Below, piece by piece: positions 23,001-37,667 of a stretch of 64,000 nucleotides of DNA. The DNA is taken from NCBI GenBank assembly GCA_013398015.1, contig VZRR01010833.1, positions 558,001 to 622,000 on the forward strand, in the 5' to 3' direction. Positions within the stretch are counted from its first letter, which is position 1. Every line of letters begins with the position of its first letter. The DNA comes from Oreocharis arfaki (Eukaryota > Chordata > Aves > Passeriformes > Paramythiidae). The notes beneath the pieces were generated by a model. The model saw only the letters and a program-made list of their open reading frames with translations. It searched no databases and was not told the origin of the DNA. A program made the position numbers and the translations under genes.

Positions 23001-26000
23001 TTTTCTTTCCCATTATTTCAAGTTAAAAAAATAAGGATAAATTCATTAAGCCTTTTTCAACACATAAAACCAGGAAAAGAGGAGGGAAAAAGGCATTTTT
23101 ATTCTACTTTAAAAGAAAGAGTTTGTTACTAAAATAAAATCAAGTAAATAATAATTAATAATTATATCTTTATTTTGCGTAGAAATGTATTGTAGTACAG
23201 CTACTGCATAAGAAAAAACAAAAAGCAGAAGGTCAACAAAGAGCAGAAACATAGCTTAGATACCACTTGTAACAAAGACTGAGAAAACAACCCAACCCAC
23301 AGCGAATAGAAGGAATATGCTGCAATATGGAGTCACAGGCCTTACATTATGAAATCCCTAGAAGGTCAGTTAAAAAGGCGGCATGTACCCACAAACTTTT
23401 AAAATCTAACACCAGTAGTGATATTAACTCCAGAACTGAGCATCCAGCAGTGTGGGAACGGATGGTAAGAGGGATATTTCTTTAAAAGTGTCTCCAGGGT
23501 CTCTGAAATCCCAATTCTTGTGCAGCCTGTCCAGCCTTGAATCCATGCGTGTGGCACTAATGTATTGCCCAAATCTGTTTTATTTGACATCAGTTTGCCA
23601 GCGTTCCATCATTCTTACTGAATCAAGATGCCAAAATATATACAATTATCTGATTAAGAAAATTACTTGCTTACTAGAGCCTGTTTTACTTGTCATACTT
23701 AAACGAAAGAGAAGACCAAGCAGCCTGCTTGGCAAATCAAGCAGTATGTTTTCTGCTCACAAAATCTCCTGTAGCCAGGCATTCTCATAGACATACACCA
23801 CTCACACTGCCAGAAAGCCCTTCTAGAAAGGTCTCATTCTCAACAAACTTTTGCCAGTTTCAAGAGGAGGTTTTGAAGAAGCCCTGCCTTGGCTGCTGGC
23901 AAACTGCACACAAACACAAATCCTCTCCTTCTGGGGACTGCAGCTCCACCAGGACATCCCTTCCGCAGCATCTCCTACTTCCAGGTCACCTCAGTGTAAG
24001 GGGGACAAATGATACTGCTGAAGGTTGGTGGTATTCTTCTGGAATTGAAAGCTCTGGAATCTGTGATTTCTTGTCCTGGTGAAGTTCCTAGTTTAGATTA
24101 CTAAAGGGTTTTCAAAGTGAGGAATCAATAAGCTGCAAAGCATGCCTAATTTCAAGGCAATTTAGAGTATTTTCATTCTGGTCTGATTCAGCCTAATATC
24201 AAATTGAAAATTTTCTTTGTGAATTGGAAATTCTGAGGTTTGGCCAAATCTTGAGTCCTAGCCATATGAAATGTATATCCTTCCAGGGTTGGGATAGGGT
24301 GAGAGCTGGTTTTCTTCTTCCCTTGCTCCCATTTGCTCACCAGTGTATTCTGAGTTATGAGAAAGCAGAGAAGATAACCAACCTTTTTTTATCATAGTCT
24401 AAGATTCTTTATTGTCTGTTTAATCTTCAGAAACTTCCAAAATGATACTTAAATGGAAAGTCCCTAAAATACTTTTCCGAAGTTAACACCTTTATACGAC
24501 AGAATTCAGCTTCGAGCTGATGCCAAGAAATTACATTCTATAGTTCATTATGTGTGCTTCCTGATTAAAAGTGAAAAAAAAGATACCTTAAGATATCTTT
24601 TAGATGTTTCAGAGCTGTTTGCAGAGTTCTGTCTAATACTTGCTTTGACTCTAGACAAAGACAGTAAAGCTGACACTCGCTGAAACAAAAGTCTGATTTC
24701 TAATCCATCTGCTACTCTTTGCTTTTGTCCTGTCTACCAAGACTGCAGTAATCACAGCAATTTTAAGAGGACTAAGACTTAGCTCAGCTCTTCCTATCAA
24801 GGTGTGGTTGGAAAACATGAGTATAATGCTACTTTTATTAGAAGTGCTTTTATTTAAAATGGTCTACGTATTTCCTTAAAATAAGGCATGCAAACAGCAG
24901 ATGGCAAAGCATATGGTATATCGCTTACAGATGCAACCAAACAAAACTTTAAAAGCTGCTCAAAAAGCAGGAGTAACCCAGGTAGCCTCGTGTCAACTGA
25001 GCAAACATAACTTGACAGCAGCCTTGTCTCACAGAAGAACAGCAGCTGCCCTGACCAGACAGGTGTACATGGTCTTGGTTCATGGACATAAAGTGACAAC
25101 TAAGGGCCAGCCCTTCCCCAATGCCATCAGAGGCACCGGGGCATATCAGTGTCCTGACACTTGGCACCAGCTGCAAAAACTGCCCAGAGCACAAACATGG
25201 CCAGGATCCTCAAACTGGTGGCACAGAAATCTGCTCTTAGGCTGGTGCTGTGTTTTACTATTAATTAGATATATCTGCAACTCCACAATAGCTGCAGTGG
25301 GGCTGTGTTATGCAGAGGAAGAGGAGGATAATGAAACCAGGAGTACTGCAAACAAATAATAAAATAGTCTTTCTTCCACTGTCTCATGTGACACAGCAGG
25401 AATGAACATGCTTTATGATAGACCTCTTAAAATAATTTTTCAAGCTTCCTTAATTTCTTTTCATTTGCTTTTATTACATTCTTAGTGTAAGCATGTGCAC
25501 AAGCATGTGCATTCATATAGCCAGTGAATGTTCTTCTAAAAGGAAAAAGGACACTTTTTTATATTCAGAATTGAGTTTAGCTCAGTCCCCTGTTATACCT
25601 AAGCAGTTTCTGGTTTGATGAGGCATTGTGTGTGCCCCTTTTACTTAGAGGTCATGAGTTTTACTCATTGAAAATATAAATACACTACCAAATACACAAA
25701 TGTTTTCCTTTTTCCCTCTCAACTAACATTAATATAATTGTATCAGCGGTGGAAAATGGTCAATTTATATAGACTAGAAATGACTTTTCACACCTCTGAA
25801 AGAGTTGGCTTTTAACTGCAAACCTAACTCAAGCTAACTTGTGCTCAGGACAAGGAAGTCAACACATGCTGTATGTCAGGTTTATGTTGAATACAAAGTC
25901 AGAAATCCAGGAATCTGAAGGTCATGGCCTTTAGCAAAAAGAACATCTAATACTGAATGAATATCTTGAACTGGCAGATAGCTGAGGTCTGTTGGATCTC

Positions 26001-29000
26001 AGCGTAGAAAACAGATTTCAAAAGAAGGAACCTTTGTGGCTGAGAAACAAGAATTCTCAGTGGACAAAAGGAGGTTCTGGTTGTTGTTTAGGTTAACCAT
26101 AAAAATGTTTTGCTTTGTACTTTATAAAAAAACAATGAATAAAGTCAGCTATAGAGAATTTAATGTTGTCTTTACAGATTGTTCTGTCCTTGCTACTTCA
26201 ATATTGGTGGTGTCTCTAAAGGAACACTAAAGTTGTTATTTCATAATTTTGCAACTCTTTAACTTCAGTTCAGACATTATTTATATCTTATGGAAACCAG
26301 ATTTTTTGGTAAAAGCAAGTAACTTTTTCTAGCATCAGAGGCACCACAGCAGTAGCAAATGGACAAGACTTTTTGCATATCCAGAACTACAGAAGAGATG
26401 GAACAAACCCACCAATATAAATTTTCTTCCTGTGAGGAAGAAAAAAATTAATCACCTACCTACTTAATGGAGGAGATAACAGATCCAGATAAGAGGACTG
26501 TAAATACAGAATGTGGTTAAAAATTAGACACATCTTTCTTTTTTGTAAGTGCCATTTTGTGAGCCACTTGAACCACTCTATGGGCCATCAAAAGAGATGG
26601 TCTTTGCTGCCCCTTTTAAACTGAAAAATGTAAGTAGAGCAATTAGGATGCTCTAGTCAATTAAATATTCTTTGCTATGTCTTCAGATAATTTAGCTTCC
26701 TGGCAGAGTGGGCATAAGAACAGCCTTGCAATAGAAGCCTTGATAGCCCCAAAGAAAGGAAAATAAATACATTACTGACAGCAAAATTAAAGGGAATATA
26801 TTGAAAATCTACTTCATCAGAACAAAGGTAAAGAGCACATTTCCCAAATATTAAAAGAAATATAATTTATTTACATCATATAAAAAAAATCAAAAAACCA
26901 AAATCACAAAACCAAAATTAGCTCATCCTTTTGTAAAGAATATCTTCAAATATATGCCAAGGGTTAGTGTTTTAAGTGCTAAATACATTAGACTATTAAA
27001 TAGCAAAATCTTCTCTTTTTTCCTCTTTAAACTCAAAATTATTATTAATTGCCAAAAGTGATTTCCTTTTGTCTCCAACAAATCAGAAAACTACATTAAA
27101 TAATTTAAAATCAATAAATAGGGTACTACTTATACTGAAAATCTTACTCTGCTTTTTCACTGCTATATTACCACTGCTTTTTATTCAGATACATGCTGCC
27201 TCCGAAATGCTAGAGTTGCTATTTTATGGCTTTGCACATCAATTGCTTTTAGCTAAATATTTTTCTTCAGAGACCCTGGAGCCAGCACACATGCATGACA
27301 CTCTCTTAACATTACAAAGTCCAGAAAATGCATAATTTTAGGTAAACTATACTGAAATGGAAATATAATAGTGAAAATATATAGTATTAGTACCTTTCTG
27401 AAACAGCACTGTTGCTATGGCAATTCTCAAATCTAGTATTTCCATGAGAAAGCTCTCTTCATTGAATGAGCCTGAATTTATATCCACCTTCATATTTATA
27501 TGCTCAATTACACTTCAGAAACAGCATATGAACGGTTTAGTTCTGCTTCTATAACTTTTAGTCAATTCTCTAAGTAGATGTTTCTTAATATTTGGTTCTG
27601 TGTTCTAAGACTCTGAGTATCAAGATCAAGTTCCATTTTTACTTCTCCTGGAAATTAGTTGATACAGCCTTGACAGCTTTTAGACATTCTACCAACTCTT
27701 CTACATGGGAATAAATATAAATGAAGCTAATAGATTTGTCCTATCGAAACGGAAACACTACTACACTGAAGTTATTTTAATAGGAAAATGTGCATGTTAA
27801 CCCACAATGCAAAGAATGCACACATTAAAATCTTTCCTCTGGTAACCTTACAGTTTAATAAACTGGAGGAAATATCTCTTCATAAAGGTATTCTAAAAGT
27901 AGGTTAATCATTATTCATTTGTTGATAATTGACCGCAATAACATTAACCCAAGCACTTTGCTTCACTCTAATGTATTTATAATAAACAGTTCAATAGGAA
28001 TCTCGCTGTGACACAGCATTAATTAATATCTGCTTGTTGTAGAGTTACAGGTTTCCAATAGCCTCTGTGACACTCATTCTTTGGAGGAAATGTCAAATCT
28101 TTCTTACTTCAATGGTACTCATTATAATAGCATTATGAAATACCATATGCTTCTACTGTGGGCATATTCTGTAATTCCAGTGCCACCAGCAAGGAGTGAT
28201 AGCACACCAAAAAGCCTTAATGCTGAACATGGCATGTTGAGAAAGGGCACTCAATACCTGTGACTCTCTGTGGAGAGCCAGAAAGGGCTTGGGGGGTTAA
28301 ATACCCAAACCACTTTGCATCATTTTGTCAAGTGCTGAAGACATGCAGTGGCCCTTTGGGAAGGGAAATGAAAACGCCTTAACATTTTCTTTCCTTTACT
28401 GCAAAGAAAGCAAGCAAGCAATTCAAAGAAGTGATCAGATATATGAAAAAACTATGACTTAAAAGACCGATTTTACGGCACCAGTTTCAAATCTGACAGT
28501 GTAAAAGCAGGCTCTCGTGAAGAGCCAGACTAAAGTTAAGAAAACTCCCATAAATAAGTGACAGACTGTAGAGGCCAAAACCCATGTTCCAACAGCTTGC
28601 AGAAGGATCATTGTCTTCAGGAAATTTTTGTGCACTTAGTTCAAAGTGAAAAAATACTACTTCTCGCTGTTAAATTTCATGGCTTTTTTTTCCTCTTAGG
28701 TCTGATAAAATTACTCTTAACAGTCACATTTCACCAAAGGTCTATAAAACAGAAGTTTCAGAATGCAGTGTGATAGGTCTAGACACACATGACCATATAC
28801 ATATAAAGGATTGCTAAAATACACTTTGAAAAGCCCTGCTTAGTGCCACCTCTGCTTTGGAATTCAGAAGTCAGCAAAAGAAGCATAGAAGGATATTGCT
28901 TGCAGCTACCAACTTCAAGAAATATACGGGAAATCCAGAAAAAAAAAGTAGGCAGTTTCTTTACACTTTCAAATATAACATTTTGAAATGTTTAGTTATT

Positions 29001-32000
29001 TACTGTACTACAGTGCATTTAAAAACTGGCATTTATGCTCTAGACCAAGGATGGCCTAGTGATGTTTTCATGATGCAAGAATAATTGTGCCCCTGTCGTA
29101 GACAACTCAGACATTGGTATAGAGATATCACACATCAATAAAACCACAAGTTCATGTTCATTTTAGTTCTACTTACGTGCAGTATTTTGGTATGCAAAAG
29201 TGACTTTATTGAAATGGGACTAAAATGGTAGCTCTTATGCCAGTGCTATGTTGAAGACAGGTTAATGACTTCACATAAGAATTCACGCGTTATTTCTATA
29301 GTACACATATAAACAAATTTTAAGTTCAGAAAAGCACAACTGATGTGTGCTGGCTTTCACGTCTTTTTTTAAGATAGGTTCAGCATAAAAGACATTGCCT
29401 TTCCAATTCTTACACAAAGATTAAGTGCTAGGGACATATGGGGAGAATATATTTAGTTAGTTATTTGCATCCCCAACCACCCTCCTCCTTTCACCAGCTT
29501 TTATCCGACCTGAGATAACTTTTATTTATTCAATCTTCATTCATCTGCTTCACTCCTCCTTAGTTTTCTGTAACTTTCGGAAGAACACATAAATGATAAG
29601 ATATTAAGCACCACTCTTGGTCTGTTGTGACTCCTTCCTTTCATTTAAGCGTATTCAGGGACCTTCAAGAAGACTCCTGCTCTGTGAATAAGACTTCTGA
29701 GTATATGAATACTGAATTATTGAAATCTTGGAAGCACACTATCACCCTGATTGAGGGAGAGAGTTATGACTCAGAACTATGCCATCTTTTATTTTGATAT
29801 AATCACAAAATCATAAAACAGAATATTAATATACTGTATACGTGCCATAAAATAAAATTTCACTATAGCATGCATATGAAAAAATAATATATTTCCTAAA
29901 ACCAAATCACCATAATGAAAATAATTCAATATGTATTAAAATTATTTCAAAATTCATTAATTGCTCTGAAAAGTTTTAATTTTGAAAATATTTTTTCCTA
30001 TCAAAGGAAGACAACCAGCTCTAATAGTGGTCCTAAGTGATACATTTGGGGACTGAATGCACCCTGATTTAGCCTGGACAAGCTAAAATCTGAAACTTTA
30101 TATTCATCTAACTCTAGTACTAAAGCCAATGAGCTTTACATGCTTTCAGAATCAATTTTGTAAGGCAGATAATTCTCTGTTGTCTAATTTTAATTCATGT
30201 TCTAGCAGTTAATCTTCTGATATATGTGATTAACTTAAACCATAAGACTCTAAAATGTTCATTGTACTTTTCAAAAAATTAATCCTCAGATAACTAGGAG
30301 AGTCTAGCAAAAAAGCTTCAGGAATCACGTTGAACAGCTCACACAGACCTCATTCAGCCATCCCATGCAAATGTGATCTTCATTATAAAAGATTTCCTCA
30401 CTGCTTAAAAGAGAAGTTATGATATTGCTACTTTGCTGCCTCTTTACCCTCTTAGAATAACAATTTTCCTGCCATATTAATGACAAATACATCATAATTA
30501 TCTCTCTTCACCTTCAGCTGGAACAGCACAGAACAGCCCTTAATCTAATTGCATCTCTAAGTTCATAGGAAAACAGTCAATCATGGTAAAGACTTGTTTG
30601 ACTACAAAACCAGTAATGATTCAAACAATTGAGATTATCACTGCGTCTGCAAATCACAGATTCAGGAAAGCAGTATCACTGTCATATAAAAGACTGAAAT
30701 ACTTTCAGCACAGTAGGAGGAGTTTGTAACTTCTGATTTCCTCGGTTCTGTCAACTTTGCCAGCCCATTAACATTAAAATAACTGCTGACATCTGGTTCA
30801 AGTCTGGGCACCAGCTCCGTGGAAAGCTCCACTTCATCTCAATAATGTCAAGACTGGTTTAGAGGTTATGGAACATCAGTTTGTTCTGTTTCCACTCCAC
30901 ACCTGGCAGCCCAGGTATATTCTTTAAAATGGTAATACAATTGATCAGTATCATGGTTTGGGAATGTAATGTAAAAGGAATTTTAAAAAATCCAATTTCA
31001 GAATTGCCAAATTCATTTAGTACAAGCAATGGTTTAACTTAAGCCCAGGGAGCCCTAGTCCTGGTTTTCTTTAAAAATACTGAAGCACATAAATAAAACA
31101 AATGTATGGCTTCTTTACAGAGAATTAAGTGCTAAGCATTTCAACAGTATTTTCCAAAGTCCAGCTAATGATAAAGCCAACAAGAGTACTGGACTTGCAA
31201 ACCAACCCCACTGATGAACAAGTGTATCTGCGGTCGTACCCAGCACGCCCAAACCAAATGTGGCCTGGGTGCACCATGAACTCAGAGGCTGGAGCTTCAA
31301 ATAGACCAACCTTAAAAAAAAATCATAAATTTTTGATTTGAAAGGAAACTTTCATGTCCTTGGAGTCTCATACATACGTAGAGATCTACATTTTCATATG
31401 TAGATTTTTTACTTTCTTTCTCCAACACTGCTGCATCTGTTTGCTCTGCTAGCATGAATATCACAGCTATTCCCTCTACCCCTCCAGATGAGAAAGCCCT
31501 AACAGCAGCTAAACAACGATCCTGAACATAGAGAGTAATATCAGCTACTCATACCACCAATTTATAACAACTGTACATATCCCTATGTATGCATTATTTT
31601 GCATTTGCAGGACTAATTTACTCTGAAAATATCTACACCAACATCAGCAAAATACAAAACAAGATTTGAACATTCATTTCTACAATTGTTTCCTTCAGTG
31701 GTGCAAGTGGTAGGGCAAAATTTAAGGAACAAAGAAAAGAAGAAGAAAGAATATGACTTTTGCAGTTGTTTTAACTCAAAATAGGTGTCAGAAGTGTAGT
31801 ACAAAATAACTTAAAATAGAACAGTATTTCTCTGTGCCTGAAAAGGGAGATGAATAGGTAATTGTTTAAATTTATTCTCTCTCCATTCATTAATATTCCA
31901 TGAGACAATTACGATAGACCCAAAATTAATTATTTAAATTACAAAATAATTTTAGCAAATAAATTTGCTCTGTAGAACATGCTGAAACAGTTTATTAACA

Positions 32001-33169
32001 GCATTTATTATGCCTAACAAGAGCAGCATCATTTAGTTTGTTACAGAAGCCATAGAACATTGCTTCTTTTCTGCCCAAGTGGATGTGTAGCTCCTAAAGT
32101 AAGATTTCCTAAGTGCAACAAAATTTCACACATTTGTTTTCAGAAAATATGATCCTGAAGACAGCCAAATGTAAACAGATTTTTTGTTTGGTTTCCCATG
32201 TGTAAGTCAGAAAGAAGAGCAATCTTTTGGGAAAACACAATTTTCTCTCTTCTACTTCCCTCATTTACCAAAACAGCCAAACCTAAAAGGACTGGGAATA
32301 ACCCAAACCAACTGTATACTGGCACCTTTATAAAACAGTGGGAAGCAAATGGCATGGGAATGCTGTGACTGCAGATTCTGGAAAGCATTCAAGATTTCCC
32401 AGTAGCATCTGTGGCAGTTTATTTTCTCACCATTGCCTACTGCAGAGCAGTAACTCCTGAAGGCCTGGAGGAAGGCACAACCGAGCCCTACAGTTTGAAA
32501 AACTTGCAAAGGTTTTGTCTTTGTGGCTGTAGACAACATTCCAGAAGAAATGATGTTTTATCCTCTAATAGCTCTATTCTTGAGATCAGCTTGCTCAGTG
32601 TCAGCACTGTATTATAAATGCTAACCTAGAAGTGCAACCTGGAATGTGGAAACTGACAGCCAAATGCAGATACTGTATTCCAGAGCTAAATACACAGAAA
32701 ATGATACAATGAACATGTGCATACATAGCACGTTTATTATACACATATCTCTGGCACATTAAATGCCTAAAGAATCTCAAAAGAAGTTTCTTATTTCATT
32801 GGTCCATAGCATGGAGAATCATAATCTAACATTACAACATGCTTAATATATGTTTTCTAGGTGACATTCACAAATGCTCCATAAATAACACCTGTTTAAT
32901 GTATCTGGCATCAACAACAAAATAAAAGGTAACATTTCTACCTTCCTTGCAGAAGAAAATTAAGAAAGCACAAGATTACTAAATCACCAAGAAATGCCCT
33001 GGAAAATAACAATTTCTTGGCTCTTCTACTTCTCAGTTGTAAATCAACATTTGCAAGGCATCTCTCAGAATCATGATTAGAAATCACAGATAAGGAGAGG
33101 GAAACCTGAATGCATTATGGTAGCACTAGAGCTATTTTGTATTGTATTTCTGTGGCTCATCACTACTTT

Positions 33170-33185
33170 AAAAAAAAAAAAAAAA
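33170..33185. repeat. Poly-A tract (A16)
   Basis: An uninterrupted A run in intron 55. No SINE or processed-gene body precedes it. Confidence 0.9.
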
Positions 33186-35545
33186 GATTATAGATTAACC
33201 CTTCCATAAAATTAAGTATCAAAGAATCATTACCATTACAGTAATTAAGAGCATTTGTGTTAATTTCCAAGATATCTCTCTGTCAATGGTTTAAAATATC
33301 TTCTGTTCTATCACTTTATTTCCAGTGGGTAAGACAGACAATACATCAGTAATTTCAGGTCCAGTTCGTGCCTGTAATGTATGGTATAACATCGTTCTTG
33401 GCCACCCTGAATTGTATAACACCTCTTTAAATTAATGTAAGGAGGAAACAGAAAGACTGCAGAGGAATAAGTTTGGACAAATACAGGCATGAAGCTAGCT
33501 TGGATTATTGCAAAGGGATGGAACTGAGATGTGCAAGACACCTTGGAAATGTTGATTTACAAATGAGAAGCAAAAGACCTAAGCAGAAGAAATGTTCTCA
33601 GCACCGCAGGCAGCAATGAGCTGTACAGAAAATACCTGGTATGGGCCATGGGGAGACCAAAATACAAAGCCAAGTCCAAAACAAAACAAAAGATGCTCTT
33701 GCCAGGTAATGCAAATTACAGATATTTTAGTTAGGCTGATGAGAATATCAGCATCCCTATTGTAACTCACAGAATTATTTTCTACCCTCCCAGACACCTT
33801 ATAATCACCCATGTGTGTGGAATATCCTGACCTCAAATTCAGCACCGTGAGCTGGTGAATGCAGGGTATCAATAAAATTTACTTTTCACTTCATTACCAC
33901 AACACTTGAGATGTGAGAGGCTTCAATTCCAGCCGACTGTCCTGCCCAAGCCTCTCACAGAAATATAAATAGATGTTTAACTTTCAAAGGATCCAGACTG
34001 TGCTTTCTTTTCTGTGCTGTTTTTTGAAGTTTTGAGATCATCTGTTTTATGTAATGTAGCTGCAAAAATATTGCCTCTGAGTTAGCTCTGCAATAATTCA
34101 TTCTTGCTACAGCAATGATTGAGTAAACAGAAGTTTCTACCAGAGGCATTCTTTTCTATTATTTATTGTAATATTTTTTCGTAATTTAATGAGAAAAAAT
34201 CTAAAAGCAATATTTTCATCCTTTCATGTTAAATTAATTTACAGTGCTATAAGCCATAATGAAAACAGAGAAATCATCAGCAAAACAGCATGCTAATAAA
34301 GACAGATTTCTACAAAGTTTCTTAACTAAACTCATAAAATAATTTTTTTCTACTTCTGTCAGGTCCAGCTTGTCTCTATTTGTTCCTAAGTATTGAGACA
34401 TGCAGTGAAAATTATATAACAATGAAAAAGCAGAAACTACAAAAGAACATAGAAATTGAGAACAAAAAATATTTTTTATTTTAGGCAAATCTGATTTATA
34501 TTAGCATTTATTCTAAATATCTACCCCCATCTAATGTGCAAATGTCAACCTCCAGCCTTGTGTTGTAAAGATCTTAGGAAAAAAACCATAAAAATATTTA
34601 AATTAATAAAGTAGCCTCAAAATTGAAATAAAATGAATTAAATTATTAAAAAATCCTGGCAACTTCCTCTCCCTCTCCTCTATCTCATTCAAACACCAGG
34701 GTGAAGAGTTTCTACCCTGAGTCTGTTACAATAAATGTTGACGATCTGTAAAATTCCTTTTGCTATCAACAGGACTTGAATCTCCCAGGATTAGGAGGAA
34801 TTCGTGCCTGTGGAAATGTAGCTGTGTTTGCTCCAAGGACAACATGCGGCATTCTGCTTCCGTGCCCTGATCACAGAACTGGATTAAACCTGGTAACAAT
34901 CCTGCTTCCACCTGAGGCAGTGTGAGCCCAGCAACACCCAGGTGTATAACTATGTGCTCAATATCTAACAGGGAACACAAGATAATGAAACAACAAGCTG
35001 TCACTTAATAGCTACCCTTGCAGAAATTACACTTTTCGGCAGTATTTTTCAGGCGATGCTAGCCCTCCATAGTATTCCATGTCCCACAAGTCAAAGGTCA
35101 AAATAAAATGACTAAATTGTTATTTTTTTTGAGCAAATCAACAAGCTGGGATTTAAATACTGCTGCAACACTTACTCAGGAGGCATAGAATTACAATATC
35201 ACAGTTAAAAAGAAAAAGAGATTATCCTTTCAGGCTAATGCACTGTTGTGACTGTAATAGGTGTAACATAAGTGAGAACAGGTTTATTTCATAGCTTTGA
35301 TCTCGCAGCTTCCAGCAGGTTTCCAGGTTCTGGAAAGAAAGGATTTGCCACTTCATTTATAGATCAGGGAAATACTCTTTGATATAACCAGTACAAAAAA
35401 TAGCAGGACAACTGTAAGCTTTTCCCAGCAAAAGACCTTTGAAGCTCAACAATGAAATTAAGTGACTCAGTCTTTTGGGTTTTGTACTTAGTTCTCTAGG
35501 AAGTGTGTCTTGCTACTCTTTTTTGTTGAACTATGAAGTAGTTGC

Positions 35546-35581
35546 AAAAAAAAAAAAAANAAAAAAAAAAAAAAAAAAAAA
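35546..35581. repeat. Poly-A tract with a single ambiguous base
   Basis: A 36 bp homopolymer with an N at 35560. The N marks an unresolved homopolymer length in the assembly rather than a biological feature. Confidence 0.95.
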
Positions 35582-36853
35582 GTCATTAAAACTGTAGCAA
35601 CCTAGCAGACTGAGGTAGAAATTAAAATTAGGTAGGTTTAATATAGTACAAAATGTATGGTATTTCTGGGGACAATATAATTTATATCTTTAATCTGCTT
35701 AGTTACTAGGTGGTGCTCACATACCCTCCATCGGCAAAGTTCAGCTAAAAACTGTAATATCTGATTCACACACCAGAAATTAATATTCTGGCATTATTAA
35801 AAAGAAGTCACACAGTCTCTTTTTAAGGTTAATTCATTTATTTCAAGACAAATTATCAGTGTAACCTAATATAAGTTCTTTTTGACTTTTTGATATAATT
35901 TTTTTCAATCAAGCTGCTATAAGATATGAAGACTTCTAACATGAGAAAAATTACACAAGGTAAGAAAATAAAAATGTTCATCTTCAGAACTGATTATATG
36001 CATGCTTCTTGGTGTTTATGGCCTCTTTTGGTTTTGCATTATCTTTTCAACTACACAGACAGTATGGAGATGAAGATATTTGTTTTAATGTGAATCCAGA
36101 CATTTTCACTTTCATACCAACACTTCTGGTGACTCTCAGAGCATAATACTAAATCCAACCTAAATAATCAGATGATTAACAATGTATTATTTTCTCTGCT
36201 ACAATTGTTCATAAATCCTGTGTTGTGTTTTAGATGCATAATCTGGTCAGTTGAAAGCTGCTAATTTACTGAGGCAAAAATGGACAGGTGAATCTGTGAA
36301 CTCTCCTGCCGTTTCTACAGCCTCTTCCACCTCTATTCCAATTCAGAACAGTTATGTCATACCGCAGGGTAACTGAAAAACTACTGTTACTGCAGGCATT
36401 TCGACCCATTTTATGTGGAAAAGAAACACAAAGGACAGAAAGCAATAACATTTTCCCACCTGGTGGCAATAGAGGCAAGACAAGCCAGAACAACATCAGG
36501 CATAAACATTTCTCAGAGAGTCAGAGAGAAAAACCAAATATCACTGCCTCAGCACTTACAAGACATTTGTGTGGGCAGGAGGGTCAGTAGAAGACACAGC
36601 TTAAAGTCTGGAGTGATCTGGCAGAAGAAATTTTTTGGATATATTTTCACATATCTTCATAGTTATCTATGACTAAATTCATGGTCATCATTTTGGGGAA
36701 AAGTGATCTCAGCAGTCTGAGTTTACATCTTGTTTCTCTTCTATTGCCTCATGGGCAATTGCATGAATTACGTGAAACTATAAACTCTTTAACCTGTAAA
36801 AGACCACCAAATGATGTGGAAAACACCCAAAAGCCCCCAGCATATTCATACAT

Positions 36854-36875
36854 GAGAGAGAGAGAGAGAGAGAGA
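36854..36875. repeat. (GA)11 microsatellite
   Basis: Eleven perfect GA units between CAT and ACCC. Likely polymorphic in length. Confidence 0.95.
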
Positions 36876-37640
36876 ACCCACACATTTTACACCAAGCTTA
36901 GGTAGCTAGTGTAGTCGGAGTTATTTAGCTACTTCTCCTAGGCTCTCTCTAAGCCAGAGGAGAGGAACATGTTTCTCCAAGAGGCAAATAGCCCCAGCTT
37001 AGCTGGACTAAACTGTCCTCTGGAAGTGCTTCTCTCTTATCCTTGATTGTGCAGAACTGGGAAAAAAAGGAACTGCAACCAAGCTGAGCTCAGTGACAAG
37101 AACTCCTGCAGCAAACCACACTCAGAAACAGCTCTTGGACATTTCTTCATGGTGTGAGGAGATACAAACACAGCTGCTCTTGCATTGCTAAGGAGGTGAA
37201 GAAAATGGGATAACTGCATTTGGCCAGCTGCATAACTTTCTAGATTCCACCAGCTCTTAGCAGAACTTAAACAGCTCACACACCATTAACACTTAGGTGT
37301 TAGAAGTCAACTTTACATCACCTGCAGCAAGAATTCCAGTAAGAACAGGTGGCAGGTACACAACAAACTGGTTACATGACCTTTAAATAATTTTAAGGCA
37401 GACAAAACATTGGAGAGAGGACAGTACTGCAATCCTATAATCTGGTTACTCAGTACATTAAACTGATACCTGGATACAAACAACAGAGCTTGTGGCTGCT
37501 TGCACCAGTGTTTACATCCCGCTAACTTCACCTAAAGAAAATTCACAGGTTATTTGAAAAAAATACATAGCCCACAAGGTGAGCAGGTTATCTGTATAAG
37601 CCTAAACCCACATGAGAATTTATATGAAGGATAACAGAAT

Positions 37641-37667
37641 GTATATATAAATACAATATATATATAA
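37641..37667. repeat. TA-rich microsatellite
   Basis: Two short TATATA blocks separated by AAATACAA, in AT-rich intron. Confidence 0.8.

Noticed and set aside
24901..25359. Longest open frame in the window, 152 codons on the plus strand
   Set aside because: It has no recognisable domain, is overlapped by two 81-codon frames on the other strand, and has no promoter, splice or polyadenylation context I can support. Taken as chance in a somewhat GC-richer stretch.
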